Positions 41,820-51,381 of a DNA stretch of 64,000 nucleotides are shown here, one piece after another. The DNA lies in assembly GCF_040225985.1 (NCBI RefSeq), contig NZ_JBBPEU010000004.1:1-64000 (forward strand), written 5' to 3'. Each line of letters opens with the position of its first letter. Positions within the stretch are counted from its first letter, which is position 1. A program made the position numbers and the translations under genes. The notes beneath the pieces are model-generated. The model saw only the letters and a list, made by a program, of their open reading frames with translations. It was not told where the DNA came from and did not search any database. This stretch comes from Shimia sp040225985 (GTDB taxonomy: Bacteria > Pseudomonadota > Alphaproteobacteria > Rhodobacterales > Rhodobacteraceae).

Positions 41820-43694
41820 ATGACTGATTCGACTGGAACCGACACTCCTCCGCAGCGCGGCCATGCCTGCATTCAGGCCTATCTCAAGACGCTGGACGGA
41901 TCGCCCGGCGTCTACCGGATGCTGGATGAACAGGCGCGGGTTCTCTATGTTGGCAAGGCGCGCAACCTGAAGGCGCGGGTGTCGAATTATGCGCGCCCAG
42001 CGGGCCATTCGGGGCGGATCGCACGGATGATCTCGGAAACCGCGTCGATGATGTTCCTGACGACCCAGACCGAGACCGAGGCCCTGCTTCTGGAACAGAA
42101 CCTCATCAAGCAGCTGAAGCCGAAATACAACGTGCTGCTGCGCGATGACAAAAGCTTTCCCAATATTCTGGTCAGCCGCGCCCATGATTTTCCACAAATC
42201 AAGAAGCACCGCGGCAGCAAGAAAGAGAAGGGCAGCTACTACGGCCCCTTTGCCAGTGCGGGCGCGGTGAACCGCGTGCTCAGCCAGTTGCAGAAAGTGT
42301 TCCTGCTGCGAAATTGTTCGGATGCCCAGTTCGAAAGCCGAACGCGGCCCTGTCTTCTGTATCAGATCAAGCGCTGTTCTGGGCCTTGCGTGGGCAAGAT
42401 CAGCAAGGCGGACTATGCCGAGAGCGTGCGGGACGCTGAAAGGTTTCTGTCGGGGCGATCGACCCAGATACAGGAATCGCTGGCGGATCAGATGATGGCC
42501 GCCTCCGAGGCAATGGAGTTTGAACGCGCCGCCGCCCTGCGCGATCGTATCAAGGCGCTGACTCAGGTGCAGACGACTCAGGGCATCAACCCGCGCGGCG
42601 TGGCCGAGGCGGATGTGATCGCGCTGCATCTGGAGAAGGGACAGGCCTGTGTGCAGGTATTCTTTATCCGGGCGCACCAAAACTGGGGCAATCGCGATTT
42701 CTATCCGCGCGTGGGCGTGGATATCGACGAGAGCGAAGTTCTGGAGGCCTTTGTTGGCCAGTTCTATGACACCAAGGAGCCACCGCGCCAGTTGATCCTG
42801 TCGCATCCGATCGACAATGTCGACCTGATGGCCGAGGCGCTGGGCCAGAAGCGAGGCGGTAAGGTGGAAATCCTTGTTCCGCAGCGCGGTGAGAAGGCCG
42901 AACTGGTGGCGGGGGCGGCCCGCAATGCCCGCGAAAGCCTGGCCCGCAAGATGAGCGAAACAGCGACGCAGGCAAAACTGTTGAAAGGGGTGGCCGAGGC
43001 ATTTGATCTGGATGGCCCGCCGCAGCGGATCGAGGTTTACGACAACAGCCACATCCAGGGCACCAACGCCGTCGGCGCGATGATCGTTGCGGGACCGGAC
43101 GGGTTCATGAAGAACCAGTACCGCAAGTTCAACATCAAGGGCGACGACCTGACCCCGGGCGATGATTTCGGTATGATGAAAGAGGTGCTGACCCGGCGCT
43201 TCAAGCGGCTGCTCAAGGAAGATCCCGAGCGCGAGCAGGGGATGTGGCCGGACCTTTTGCTGATTGACGGGGGCGCGGGGCAGGTGTCGGCCGTGGCCGA
43301 GATCATGCGCGAACATGGCGTCGAGGATATCCCCATGGTCGGGGTCGCCAAGGGCGTGGACCGCGATCATGGAAAAGAAGAGTTTCACCGGCTGGGCCAA
43401 CGCCCCTTTGCGCTGCGCCGCAATGATCCGGTGCTGTATTTCGTGCAGCGCATGCGGGACGAGGCGCACCGGTTCGCGATTGGGACGCATCGGGCGAAAC
43501 GGGCCAAGGCAGTGGGCGCGACCCCGCTGGATGACGTGCCGGGTGTGGGCGCGACCCGTAAACGCGCTTTGCTGGCGCATTTCGGCTCGGCCAAGGCGGT
43601 CAGCCGCGCAAACCTTGCCGACCTGAAGGCCGTGGACGGGATTTCAGGCGCGCTGGCGGAAACGATCTACGACTATTTCCACGAAAAGGGCTAG
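41820..43694 (+). CDS. uvrC: UvrABC nucleotide-excision repair nuclease, subunit C
   Basis: The protein has 624 residues, a normal length. The N-terminal GIY-YIG nuclease domain starts GSPGVYRMLDEQARVLYVGK. The zinc-free cysteine segment, the UVR motif (FERAAALRDRIKALTQ) and the C-terminal RNase-H-like nuclease (VYDNSHIQGTNAVGAMIV; LLIDGGAGQVSA) follow. A tandem helix-hairpin-helix (DVPGVGATRKRALLAHFGS) ends the protein. It cuts damaged DNA on both sides of the lesion with UvrB. ATG 41820 is the expected start; a weak AT-rich leader precedes it. Confidence 0.96.
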   Translation: MTDSTGTDTPPQRGHACIQAYLKTLDGSPGVYRMLDEQARVLYVGKARNLKARVSNYARPAGHSGRIARMISETASMMFLTTQTETEALLLEQNLIKQLKPKYNVLLRDDKSFPNILVSRAHDFPQIKKHRGSKKEKGSYYGPFASAGAVNRVLSQLQKVFLLRNCSDAQFESRTRPCLLYQIKRCSGPCVGKISKADYAESVRDAERFLSGRSTQIQESLADQMMAASEAMEFERAAALRDRIKALTQVQTTQGINPRGVAEADVIALHLEKGQACVQVFFIRAHQNWGNRDFYPRVGVDIDESEVLEAFVGQFYDTKEPPRQLILSHPIDNVDLMAEALGQKRGGKVEILVPQRGEKAELVAGAARNARESLARKMSETATQAKLLKGVAEAFDLDGPPQRIEVYDNSHIQGTNAVGAMIVAGPDGFMKNQYRKFNIKGDDLTPGDDFGMMKEVLTRRFKRLLKEDPEREQGMWPDLLLIDGGAGQVSAVAEIMREHGVEDIPMVGVAKGVDRDHGKEEFHRLGQRPFALRRNDPVLYFVQRMRDEAHRFAIGTHRAKRAKAVGATPLDDVPGVGATRKRALLAHFGSAKAVSRANLADLKAVDGISGALAETIYDYFHEKG

Positions 43695-43702
43695 CGGGAC
43701 GC

Positions 43703-43740
43703 CCGGGGGTTCCACCCCCGGACCCCCGAGGTATTTGCGC
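43703..43740. terminator. Hairpin and conserved-looking tail after uvrC
   Basis: An 8-bp stem, CCGGGGGT (43703-43710) with ACCCCCGG (43714-43721), has a 3-nt loop and is followed by ACCCCCGAGGTATTTG. From general familiarity, a very similar hairpin-plus-tail sequence recurs at gene ends in Rhodobacteraceae genomes. It sits between convergent uvrC and the RNA helicase gene. Confidence 0.6.
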
Positions 43741-43764
43741 CAAGAAAAAGTCTGGGCGCCGGGA

Positions 43765-45714
43765 TTACTTCCGACGTTTCGGGACGCTGTGGCCCCCCTT
43801 GGCAGAGCCTGCGGCCTTGGCGGCGGCGCGACGGGCCTTGTTCTTCTTGCTGTTGGCTTTGCCCTTGGGCGGCGGAGGCCCCTTGGGCTTGTCGCTGTCC
43901 TTGCGGCGCGGTTTGGCCGGGGTGACGACGCCTTCGGGGCGGGTCTGTTCGGGCTTGGGCGGGCGCTTCGGGCGCGGCGCGTCCGAGGGGTCGGGTTTCG
44001 GGCCCTTGCGATGCGGCGGTTTGCCATCGCGCGGGCCGCCGGATTTGCGATGGGCCGGCTTGCCGCCCCGCGGCGCGCGGGTGTCGGGCAGGTCGGGGGC
44101 CTTGTCCAGCTGGGTCAGCCTGGCACCGTGTTCGACCGTCATGTCGGGGCCGATTTCGGAGAGGAAGCCGTCCACGCTGGCTTTCAGGATCTGGACGAAG
44201 GTCTGGTCCGGCTGAATCCGGATGGCGCCGATGTCGTCCTTGGACAGCCCGCCCTGTTTGCACAGCATCGGCAGGATGCGGCGGGGTTCGGCACCCGCGT
44301 TGCGCCCGCCGTCGATCGCGAACCAGACGCTTTCGCCGAATTCGGATTTCGGACGGGGCTTCTGGCGCTCTTGTTGCGGGGTGGAAAGGTCTTCGGGCGC
44401 GGAATGGCGGGTCTTGTAGGCTCTCAGATAGGCGGCGGCGATTTGTTCGGGGGTGAATCCGTCCAGAAGGCGCGCGACAGTGTCAGCCTCGCTTTCTGTG
44501 ACGGGATCGGTCCAGACGTCATCGGCCAGCATCCTTTCCTCGTCACGGGCGTTGACCGCATCCGCCGAGGGGGCCTCGCACCATTCGGGGGTGAGTTTGG
44601 CGCTGCGCAACAGGCGTTCGGCCTTACGGCGCGACTTGGGGGGCACAATCAGGGCGCTGACGCCTTTGCGCCCGGCGCGCCCGGTGCGACCCGAGCGGTG
44701 CAGCAGGGTTTCATGGCTGTTGGGCAGTTCGGCATGGACCACGAGGTCCAGATTGGGCAGATCGATGCCGCGTGCCGCGACATCTGTGGCGACACAGACG
44801 CGGGCGCGCCCGTCGCGCATGGCCTGCAGGGCATGGGTCCGCTCGGACTGGGACAGTTCCCCGGAGAGCGACACGACTGAGAACCCGCGGTTGGAGAGGC
44901 GGGTGGTCAGGCGGTTTACCATAGCGCGGGTGTTGGCGAAAACGATGGCGTTCGGCGCTTCGTAGAAGCGCAGTACGTTGATGATGGCGTTTTCCCCGTC
45001 GCGCGGCGAGACCTGCATGGCGCGATAGGCGATATCGGCGTGCTGGGTCGCGGTCGAGGTGGTCTGGATGCGCAGGGCGTCGCGCTGGTAGCTTTGGGCG
45101 AGCTTGGCAATTTCCGCAGGCACAGTGGCCGAGAACAGCAGGGTCTGGCGGGTTTCAGGCGCCTCGCCAAGGATGAATTCGAGATCTTCACGAAAGCCGA
45201 GGTCGAGCATTTCATCGGCCTCGTCCAGCACGACGGCGCGGATGTCGGAGAGGTCGATGGAGCCGCGCATGATGTGATCGCGCAGGCGGCCCGGAGTGGC
45301 CACGACAACATGCGCGCCACGGTCCAGCGCGCGGCGTTCGTCGCGCATGTCCATACCCCCGACACAAGACGCGATGACCGCGCTTGCCTGAGCATAGAGC
45401 CACTGGAATTCTCTTTTGACTTGCAGGGCAAGTTCACGGGTCGGGGCGATAATCAGTGCCAGCGGCGCGCCGGGACGGTCGAGGCGGTCGGACTCGCCCA
45501 GAACGGTCGGGGCGATGGCAATGCCAAAGCCCACGGTTTTGCCCGATCCGGTCTGTGCCGAGACAAGCAGGTCGCGGCCTGCGATTTCGGGGTCGGAGAC
45601 GGCTTCCTGTACGGGGGTCAGGGCGTCATATCCACGATGCGCGAGGGCATCGGCGAGGGGTTGTTTCACAAGTGCGGCTTTCGGTTCGAGAAGGGCGGGG
45701 CGGGTGCGGATCAC
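43765..45714 (-). CDS. DEAD-box ATP-dependent RNA helicase (CsdA/DeaD type)
   Basis: The protein has 649 residues from GTG 45714; GTG 45669 is an alternative that would remove 15 residues. All core motifs are present: LTPVQ (Q motif region), AQTGSGKT (I), APTRELA (Ia), VLDEADEMLD (II), FSAT (III) and HRSGRTGRAGRKG (VI). Residues about 465-545 match the DbpA-type RNA-binding domain. The last 100 residues are a Lys/Pro/Arg-rich disordered tail, as in cold-shock and ribosome-assembly helicases. It likely unwinds rRNA or mRNA structure. It is divergent from pgsA, 130 bp between the starts. Confidence 0.92.
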   Translation of the reverse strand: MIRTRPALLEPKAALVKQPLADALAHRGYDALTPVQEAVSDPEIAGRDLLVSAQTGSGKTVGFGIAIAPTVLGESDRLDRPGAPLALIIAPTRELALQVKREFQWLYAQASAVIASCVGGMDMRDERRALDRGAHVVVATPGRLRDHIMRGSIDLSDIRAVVLDEADEMLDLGFREDLEFILGEAPETRQTLLFSATVPAEIAKLAQSYQRDALRIQTTSTATQHADIAYRAMQVSPRDGENAIINVLRFYEAPNAIVFANTRAMVNRLTTRLSNRGFSVVSLSGELSQSERTHALQAMRDGRARVCVATDVAARGIDLPNLDLVVHAELPNSHETLLHRSGRTGRAGRKGVSALIVPPKSRRKAERLLRSAKLTPEWCEAPSADAVNARDEERMLADDVWTDPVTESEADTVARLLDGFTPEQIAAAYLRAYKTRHSAPEDLSTPQQERQKPRPKSEFGESVWFAIDGGRNAGAEPRRILPMLCKQGGLSKDDIGAIRIQPDQTFVQILKASVDGFLSEIGPDMTVEHGARLTQLDKAPDLPDTRAPRGGKPAHRKSGGPRDGKPPHRKGPKPDPSDAPRPKRPPKPEQTRPEGVVTPAKPRRKDSDKPKGPPPPKGKANSKKNKARRAAAKAAGSAKGGHSVPKRRK

Positions 45715-45844
45715 CAGGGACCCCGCGCCCCTTGCAATGCTGTGCGGGGCGAAGGGGATCGTGTAGCGGTTTTGGCGGGGGTTGTATAGGGGGTTACCTC
45801 ACTTGGAACTTTCCCCGACGCGGCAGACAGGTTAGGTAAGCAGA

Positions 45845-46510
45845 ATGACCTGGAATATCCCGAACGCCCTTTCCGTTCTTCGACTTGTCGCGGCCCCGAT
45901 GGTGGCTGTGATGTTCCTGTATTTCGAACGGCCTTACGCGGACTGGTTCGCGCTGTGTCTGTTCATTTTGGCCTCGGTGACGGACTGGTTTGACGGCTAT
46001 CTGGCGCGGGCCTGGGGGCAGGAAACCAAGATCGGCGCGATGATCGACCCGATTGCCGACAAGGCGATGGTGGTGATCGCACTCATGGTGATCGTGGGTT
46101 ATTCCAATGAGCACTGGACGCCGTGGCTGGTGTTGCCGGCCACCGTGATCCTGTTCCGCGAGGTGTTTGTTTCGGGGTTGCGCGAGTTTCTGGGGGATGT
46201 GGCGGGCACGCTCAAGGTGACCAAGCTGGCCAAGTGGAAAACCGCAACCCAGATGGTCGCGATCACCTTCCTGTTTGGTCAGGGCATGTTCGAACACTAT
46301 CTTGGTATGTCAGCGTGGGGCATGGACCAGGCGCTGGTAGACCAGATCATGCTGGGCGAGGTCGACGACACCCAAGGGCTGCGCTGGAAATTCGAGGGCA
46401 TGTTCTGGACCGGCTGGATCGGCATGGTGTTGCTTTGGGCGGCGGCGGTTTTGACGGGGATCACGGGCGTGGATTATTTCCTAAAGGCGCGCCCGCATCT
46501 GAAGGATTGA
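45845..46510 (+). CDS. pgsA: CDP-diacylglycerol-glycerol-3-phosphate 3-phosphatidyltransferase
   Basis: This 221-residue integral membrane enzyme makes phosphatidylglycerol phosphate. The CDP-alcohol phosphotransferase signature is complete: D47-x2-D50-G51-x2-A54-R55-x8-G64-x3-D68-x3-D72. Several membrane helices follow. ATG 45845 has AGGTAAG upstream. It precedes moaD by 4 nt, an arrangement I associate with Rhodobacteraceae. Confidence 0.95.
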   Translation: MTWNIPNALSVLRLVAAPMVAVMFLYFERPYADWFALCLFILASVTDWFDGYLARAWGQETKIGAMIDPIADKAMVVIALMVIVGYSNEHWTPWLVLPATVILFREVFVSGLREFLGDVAGTLKVTKLAKWKTATQMVAITFLFGQGMFEHYLGMSAWGMDQALVDQIMLGEVDDTQGLRWKFEGMFWTGWIGMVLLWAAAVLTGITGVDYFLKARPHLKD

Positions 46511-46514
46511 TGGC

Positions 46515-46766
46515 ATGACACTGGATGTTCTCTATTTTGCGTGGGTCCGGGAACGGATAGGGCTTCCGAAGGAAAAGCTTGAGACCGGTGCCGCGACCGT
46601 GATGGATCTGGTCGAGGAGTTGCGCGCACGCGAAGAGCGCTATGCGCTGGCCTTTTCGGACCTGTCGGCGTTGCGCGTGGCGGTGGATCAGGAACTTACA
46701 GACTTCGACGCTCCGCTGAACGGGGCCCGCGAGGTTGCGTTCTTTCCGCCGATGACCGGGGGCTGA
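46515..46766 (+). CDS. moaD: Molybdopterin synthase sulfur-carrier subunit
   Basis: This 83-residue ubiquitin-fold protein ends in the essential Gly-Gly (PPMTGG), which is thiocarboxylated to donate sulfur to precursor Z. The internal LYFAWVRERIG start is typical of MoaD. It lies between pgsA and moaE, 5 nt from the latter. Its product is needed for the molybdenum cofactor of enzymes such as the CO dehydrogenase in this window. Confidence 0.95.
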   Translation: MTLDVLYFAWVRERIGLPKEKLETGAATVMDLVEELRAREERYALAFSDLSALRVAVDQELTDFDAPLNGAREVAFFPPMTGG

Positions 46767-46771
46767 GGTCG

Positions 46772-47215
46772 ATGCGGATTCTGGTTCAGGAAGCCCCTTT
46801 CGATTTCGGGGCCGAGGCGCAGGCTTTTGCCAGCGGCCACAAGGATATGGGCGCGGTGGTCACCTTTACCGGAATCGTGCGTGATTTGCCCGAGGATGAT
46901 CTCGACCGGATGGTGATCGAGCATTACCCCGGCATGACCGAGAAAGCCCTTGAGAAGATCGCGGAAGAGGCCACCATGCGCTGGGGGCTTGGCGATGCGC
47001 TGGTGATTCACCGGTATGGCACGTTGCGCCCGGGTGACATGATCATGATGGTGGCCACTGCCGCGCCGCACCGCGTGGATGCGTTCGAGGCGGCAGAATT
47101 CCTGATGGATTACCTGAAATCCCGCGCGCCGTTCTGGAAGCAGGAATTTACCGCGGATGGCGGCGCATGGGTCGCCGCCAAGGATGCCGACGAGGATGCG
47201 CTCAAACGGTGGTAG
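46772..47215 (+). CDS. moaE: Molybdopterin synthase catalytic subunit
   Basis: This 147-residue subunit forms the MoaD2-MoaE2 molybdopterin synthase. Family features include GAVVTFTGIVRD, LVIHRYGTLRPGD near the middle and FWKQEF at the active-site lysine region (Lys in PFWKQE). ATG 46772 follows GAGG. It is the last gene of the pgsA-moaD-moaE unit and convergent with the coiled-coil membrane gene. Confidence 0.95.
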   Translation: MRILVQEAPFDFGAEAQAFASGHKDMGAVVTFTGIVRDLPEDDLDRMVIEHYPGMTEKALEKIAEEATMRWGLGDALVIHRYGTLRPGDMIMMVATAAPHRVDAFEAAEFLMDYLKSRAPFWKQEFTADGGAWVAAKDADEDALKRW

Positions 47216-47240
47216 GCGGCGCCCCAGATTCGTGTCCGGT

Positions 47241-47564
47241 TTAGTGTCCGGCGCGCTCAAGCTGGCTGCGCAGTTCTTCCGCCTCGTGGCGGGCATCACG
47301 CAGGCCTTCCATCGCGGCCGAAAGTTCGGCCTCGGTCTGGGCCAGCTGGTTGGTCAGTTCGGCCTCGCGCTGTTGCAGGTAGGTAATCGCCTGGTCGCGG
47401 GTTTCCTCGGCCTCGTGCAGTTCCTGCCCCATTTGTTCAAGCTGGTCGACATCCGCCTGTGACACGCGGGTGAACCGGTGAATGAGCCAGTTCGCGAACC
47501 AACCCATGCAGAAAGCCACGAACAGGATGGCCGCTGTCACAAAGATAAACTCAATTCGCTGCAT
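47241..47564 (-). CDS. Small membrane-anchored coiled-coil protein
   Basis: The protein has 107 residues from ATG 47564 with GGAGA upstream. One N-terminal membrane helix (FIFVTAAILFVAFCMGWFAN) is followed by a Glu/Gln/Leu heptad coiled coil to the C-terminus. It overlaps the end of the OmpA-type gene by 14 nt and is thus co-translated with it. It may be an inner-membrane partner or spacer for the OmpA-type protein. No named family is recognised. Confidence 0.72.
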   Translation of the reverse strand: MQRIEFIFVTAAILFVAFCMGWFANWLIHRFTRVSQADVDQLEQMGQELHEAEETRDQAITYLQQREAELTNQLAQTEAELSAAMEGLRDARHEAEELRSQLERAGH

Positions 47565-49617
47565 CGTCTGAGGTCTCCTGAGTCTCGGTGGCGTCGCCTT
47601 CTTGCGGGGCGGTCTCGCCTTGTGGATCTGCGGCCCCAGAGGTGGCGTCCACGGTTTCTTCTTCTGCGTCTGGCGCGGCTTCGGTCGCTTCGGGGCTGGT
47701 CTGTGCCCCGGCGCCACTGTCGTCGCCGTCACCTGTGTTTTGTGGGGTCGCTTCACCGGTTTCGGAGTTGGCTTCCTGCGCCTCGAGCGTGGTTGGTTCT
47801 TCCGCGACCGGTTCGGGGCGGATCAGAACAAAGGCGATCCGGCGATTGGCTTCGCGGCCTTCTTCGGTATCGTTGTCGGCGATGGGCTGGCTTTCGCCAT
47901 AGCCTTTAGCCGTGAAGGTCGAGGTCAGGAGGCGGCGTTCGGCCAGCGCGTTCAGAACCGACTGGGCCCGCGTTTGGGACAGGGCCTGGTTCATTTCTTC
48001 GCGGCCCTGGCTATCGGTATGGCCCTGGATTTCCAGACGGATCTGGCCACAGTCGCGCAGCACCTCGGCAATCTTGTCGATGATCGGGGCCGCGCTGGCA
48101 TCCAGCGTGCCCGAGCCCGGTTCGAACACCAACTTTTCCGCCTCGGCAATCGCGGTGATCTCGGCCTCGCATTCCTCCGGGGTTGGCAGTTGCGCAATCG
48201 GGTCCAGTGTTTCGACGTAAGAGACATCAATACTGAAATGGTCGGTCTGCGAGAGTTTTTCGGCAAGAATGCGCGAAATCTCGGCATTGGCATCCGGGTC
48301 GCCGGTAGTGCCGCTGACCGATAGGGTATCGGGGGTTACGCGCAAGACGCCATTATGCAGGTGTGACAGGGCATCAAGCCCCGCCATCACGCGCACCGAC
48401 CATGTCATCGGCAGGGTGTCGTCCAGACGCGCAGCCATGTGGGTCGCGCCGCTGCCAAAGCGGGCTTGCGCATAGCTTTCGGTTGTGTCGCGGGCGATGT
48501 CGCTTTGCAGGCGTCCACGGAGTTGCAACAGGCCCTCTGGGCTGAGTGTTGCGGTGAATTCCGGGATCGTGTTTTCGGTTTCGATTTCGACCGGCAGGGT
48601 GGAATGCAGGGCGAAGACATCGGGCAGCGAGGTTTCCATTTCGCCCACAACGCGGTCAAACAGGGCCTGTTCGGTGCCGCTTTGGGCGATGAGGGTGATA
48701 TCGGCATCCGAAAAGGTCACCGACCCGCCGCCCAGCGTAGACAGGCCCTTGATCGCGATTTCTGCCGCGTCTGACCATGTCGGCGTGGGCACGCCCAGAC
48801 CGATGGTGCAGGTGGCCGGGCCTTCCAGACCTGCGGCGATGGCGGAATCCAGAATGCGTTTGCGCGATTCGGCGCTTTCGGCCGAGCAGGCATCGAAGCG
48901 CGGGCCGGTTTCGTCGATCACGAACCGCAGGGTGAACGGTGTGATGACGGGTCGCGGCGCAGTGATGTTCAAAACCACCTCGACCGAGGCCGGAGCACGG
49001 CGGCGCAAATCGTTTTCCAGCTCGCGGCGCTGGGCCGGGCTATCGCTCGTGGCGGTGACGGCGACGCGCCCTGCCTCGACCGAGATCTTGGCGCGGGGCA
49101 GAAGGTCAAGCGCGGACAGGGCAAAGTTGACCGCTGGCGCCCAGCCTTCGGGGGCCGCGTAGGTGGCGGCCTCAAGGAAATCGGTGATCGCGGGGGCGCC
49201 CTCCAGATCCTCGAGCTTGTCGCGGATCATGGTGCGGTTCGCGTTTTCAGGAATCAGGCCGATCAGTTGGATGCCGGAATCATTACGCAGAATTTCGACG
49301 GAAAAGCGAGGCGGGCCGATTTCGGCGCTGGCCTCGACCTGCATGTTGTCGATCACGCGGGCGGCATCCACGACCTGACCGGCGGCCGAGATCGCCTTGA
49401 AACGGTCGGCCTCGGTCGGGGCGACGCCGGTGATGAACACGCGCAGGCCCTCGGTGTGGACCTTGGACCAGCTCATGCCCTGCTGGTGCAGGTTATACAT
49501 AACAGAACGGCGCGAGTTCTCTTCGATCCAGTCTGCCGAAAAGCTGGCCGCAACCAAGCTGAGGATCGCGGCAGAGGTAAAGGTCGAACCGAATATGAGA
49601 AGAGAGGACAGGCGCAT
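47551..49617 (-). CDS. OmpA-family protein with tandem BON-like modules
   Basis: The protein has 688 residues from ATG 49617; a TTG at 49677 would add 20 but has no ribosome site. One N-terminal membrane segment (SLLIFGSTFTSAAILSLVA) anchors it. The long middle (about 40-480) contains repeated alpha/beta units resembling BON or related periplasmic modules. The OmpA C-terminal peptidoglycan-binding domain is clear: LVFEPGSGTLDASAAPIID, IQGHTDSQG, NQALSQTRAQSV, GYGESQPIADN and EANRRIAFVL. A 90-residue acidic low-complexity tail follows. It should link the inner membrane to peptidoglycan. It lies 60 nt downstream of ubiA on the same strand. Confidence 0.82.
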   Translation of the reverse strand: MRLSSLLIFGSTFTSAAILSLVAASFSADWIEENSRRSVMYNLHQQGMSWSKVHTEGLRVFITGVAPTEADRFKAISAAGQVVDAARVIDNMQVEASAEIGPPRFSVEILRNDSGIQLIGLIPENANRTMIRDKLEDLEGAPAITDFLEAATYAAPEGWAPAVNFALSALDLLPRAKISVEAGRVAVTATSDSPAQRRELENDLRRRAPASVEVVLNITAPRPVITPFTLRFVIDETGPRFDACSAESAESRKRILDSAIAAGLEGPATCTIGLGVPTPTWSDAAEIAIKGLSTLGGGSVTFSDADITLIAQSGTEQALFDRVVGEMETSLPDVFALHSTLPVEIETENTIPEFTATLSPEGLLQLRGRLQSDIARDTTESYAQARFGSGATHMAARLDDTLPMTWSVRVMAGLDALSHLHNGVLRVTPDTLSVSGTTGDPDANAEISRILAEKLSQTDHFSIDVSYVETLDPIAQLPTPEECEAEITAIAEAEKLVFEPGSGTLDASAAPIIDKIAEVLRDCGQIRLEIQGHTDSQGREEMNQALSQTRAQSVLNALAERRLLTSTFTAKGYGESQPIADNDTEEGREANRRIAFVLIRPEPVAEEPTTLEAQEANSETGEATPQNTGDGDDSGAGAQTSPEATEAAPDAEEETVDATSGAADPQGETAPQEGDATETQETSDDAAN

Positions 49618-49677
49618 TCCGAGCGGTCTTATACTATTGGGCTCCGGCTTGATACGACGCACGCGCCCGGACTGCAA

Positions 49678-50643
49678 TCACAGGAAGCAGGCGATGGCGA
49701 AAAACAGCAAGGGGATCAGGCCGGTATCCCGGTTTGAACGGAACAGCATCATCAGGCGGTGGTTGTCGTCCATGTCCAGCCTGCGCATCTGCCACTGCAT
49801 GTGCCAGCCCATTGCCCAAGGCCCCGCCAGCGCCACCACCAGCGACAGCGGGCTGCGGTCAAGACAGGACAGCACCACCGCCACCCCCAGCAGGGCCACG
49901 GTGGCAATGGTGAAGGCCTGAAGCCATTGCGGGGTTTTGTCGGCAAACAGGCGGGCGGTGGATTTCACCCCGATCAGGGCGTCGTCCTCAGTATCCTGAT
50001 GGGCATAGATCGTGTCATAGAACAGCGTCCACGCAATCCCGGCGAGGTACAGGATGATCGCTGGCAGCCCAAGGCTGCCGGTGTGGGCGGTCCAGGCCAG
50101 AAGCGCACCCCAGTTAAACGCGATGCCCAGAAACACCTGCGGCCACCAAGTAAAGCGTTTTGCAAAGGGATAGACGGCAACCGGCAGAAGCGACAGCACC
50201 CCCAGAAGGATCGCGGCGCTGTTGAAGGTCAACAGGATGGCCAGACCGATCAGGGCCTGTGCGACCATCCACGCCACGGCCTGCTTGGTGCTGACCTGTC
50301 CCGAGGGAATCGGACGCGAGCGGGTGCGTTCGACCCGGCCGTCGATCTCGCGGTCTGTGATGTCATTCCACGTACAGCCCGCCCCGCGCATGACAAAGGC
50401 ACCGATCGCACAGCCGATGGCGATCCAGAGATCGAACCAGCCATAGCTGCCATCCGACAGCATCGCCAGCAACAGTCCCATCCAGCAGGGCAGTAACAGC
50501 AGCCATGTGCCGATGGGCCGGTCCGCCCGCGAAAGGCGCAGATAGGGGCGGCTGGGGGGCGGGGCGATGTGATCGACCCAGTTGCCCTTGACGGCGTCGG
50601 AAACTTGCCCCTGAGGCTCTGGCGTTGTGGGCGTGTCGGCCAT
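49678..50643 (-). CDS. ubiA: 4-hydroxybenzoate polyprenyltransferase (ubiquinone synthesis)
   Basis: This 321-residue membrane enzyme attaches the polyprenyl chain to 4-hydroxybenzoate. The first aspartate-rich motif region is GAGCTWNDITDREIDGRVER and the second is YAHQDTEDDALIGVKSTA. About nine helices are predicted. The start is ATG 50643; a longer reading through the rsmE region is rejected. Its start is only 12 bp from the divergent rsmE start. Confidence 0.94.
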   Translation of the reverse strand: MADTPTTPEPQGQVSDAVKGNWVDHIAPPPSRPYLRLSRADRPIGTWLLLLPCWMGLLLAMLSDGSYGWFDLWIAIGCAIGAFVMRGAGCTWNDITDREIDGRVERTRSRPIPSGQVSTKQAVAWMVAQALIGLAILLTFNSAAILLGVLSLLPVAVYPFAKRFTWWPQVFLGIAFNWGALLAWTAHTGSLGLPAIILYLAGIAWTLFYDTIYAHQDTEDDALIGVKSTARLFADKTPQWLQAFTIATVALLGVAVVLSCLDRSPLSLVVALAGPWAMGWHMQWQMRRLDMDDNHRLMMLFRSNRDTGLIPLLFFAIACFL

Positions 50644-50655
50644 ATGTAGGTGTCC

Positions 50656-51381
50656 ATGAAACAGGCAAAAGTCAGACTGTATGTAGAGCAACCTTTGGGC
50701 CAAGGGCAAACGGTTCCTCTTGAGCGTGACCAGGCGCATTACCTGTTCGGGGTGATGCGCATGGGGGTGGGGGATTCCGTGTTGTTGTTCAATGGACAGG
50801 ACGGTGAATGGCGCTGTGTGGTGGCACAGGCGGGCAAGCGTGGCGGGGAACTGGTGTGTGACGAGCAGACCAAGCCCCTGCAAATGCCGCCGGACCTGTG
50901 GCTGTTGTTCGCCCCGATCAAAAAGGCGCGCACGGATTTCATCGTCGAGAAAGCCGCAGAGATGGGCGCGGCCCGGATCATGCCGGTGCAGACAGCGTTC
51001 ACCAATTCCGAACGAATCCGGCAGGATCGCTTGCAGGCCCACGCGGTCGAGGCGGCAGAGCAATGCGGCGGTACTTTCGTGCCCGAGGTTACGGATCTGC
51101 AAAAGCTGGACCGCGTGCTGGCCGACTGGCCCGAGGACCGGCAACTGATGTTCTGTGACGAGGCCGAGGTGGGCAGCGCCAAGCGTCTTGGCGCGTCTGT
51201 CGGCGGGAAGTGGGCCATCCTGATCGGCCCCGAAGGCGGCTTTTCCGAGGCTGAGCGCGCGCGGCTGCACGCGCATCCCAAGGCGCATGTCGTGGCGCTG
51301 GGCCCGCGCATTTTGCGGGCCGACACGGCAGCGGTGGCAGCGATGACCGTCTGGCAACAGGCGCTGGGGGACTGGACATGA
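50656..51381 (+). CDS. rsmE: 16S rRNA (uracil1498-N3)-methyltransferase
   Basis: The protein has 241 residues from ATG 50656 (GTG 50650 adds 2). The N-terminal PUA-like domain (RDQAHYLFGVMRMGVGD) precedes a SPOUT/trefoil-knot methyltransferase with ILIGPEGGFSEAE and LGPRILRADTAAVAA, the SAM-binding knot motifs. It methylates U1498 of 16S rRNA. It is divergent from ubiA and overlaps the GNAT gene as ATGA. Confidence 0.93.
   Translation: MKQAKVRLYVEQPLGQGQTVPLERDQAHYLFGVMRMGVGDSVLLFNGQDGEWRCVVAQAGKRGGELVCDEQTKPLQMPPDLWLLFAPIKKARTDFIVEKAAEMGAARIMPVQTAFTNSERIRQDRLQAHAVEAAEQCGGTFVPEVTDLQKLDRVLADWPEDRQLMFCDEAEVGSAKRLGASVGGKWAILIGPEGGFSEAERARLHAHPKAHVVALGPRILRADTAAVAAMTVWQQALGDWT

Noticed and set aside
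41673..43580. 635-codon open frame on the minus strand opposite uvrC
   Set aside because: It is an antisense frame with no recognisable domain; uvrC covers the same bases with all its motifs.
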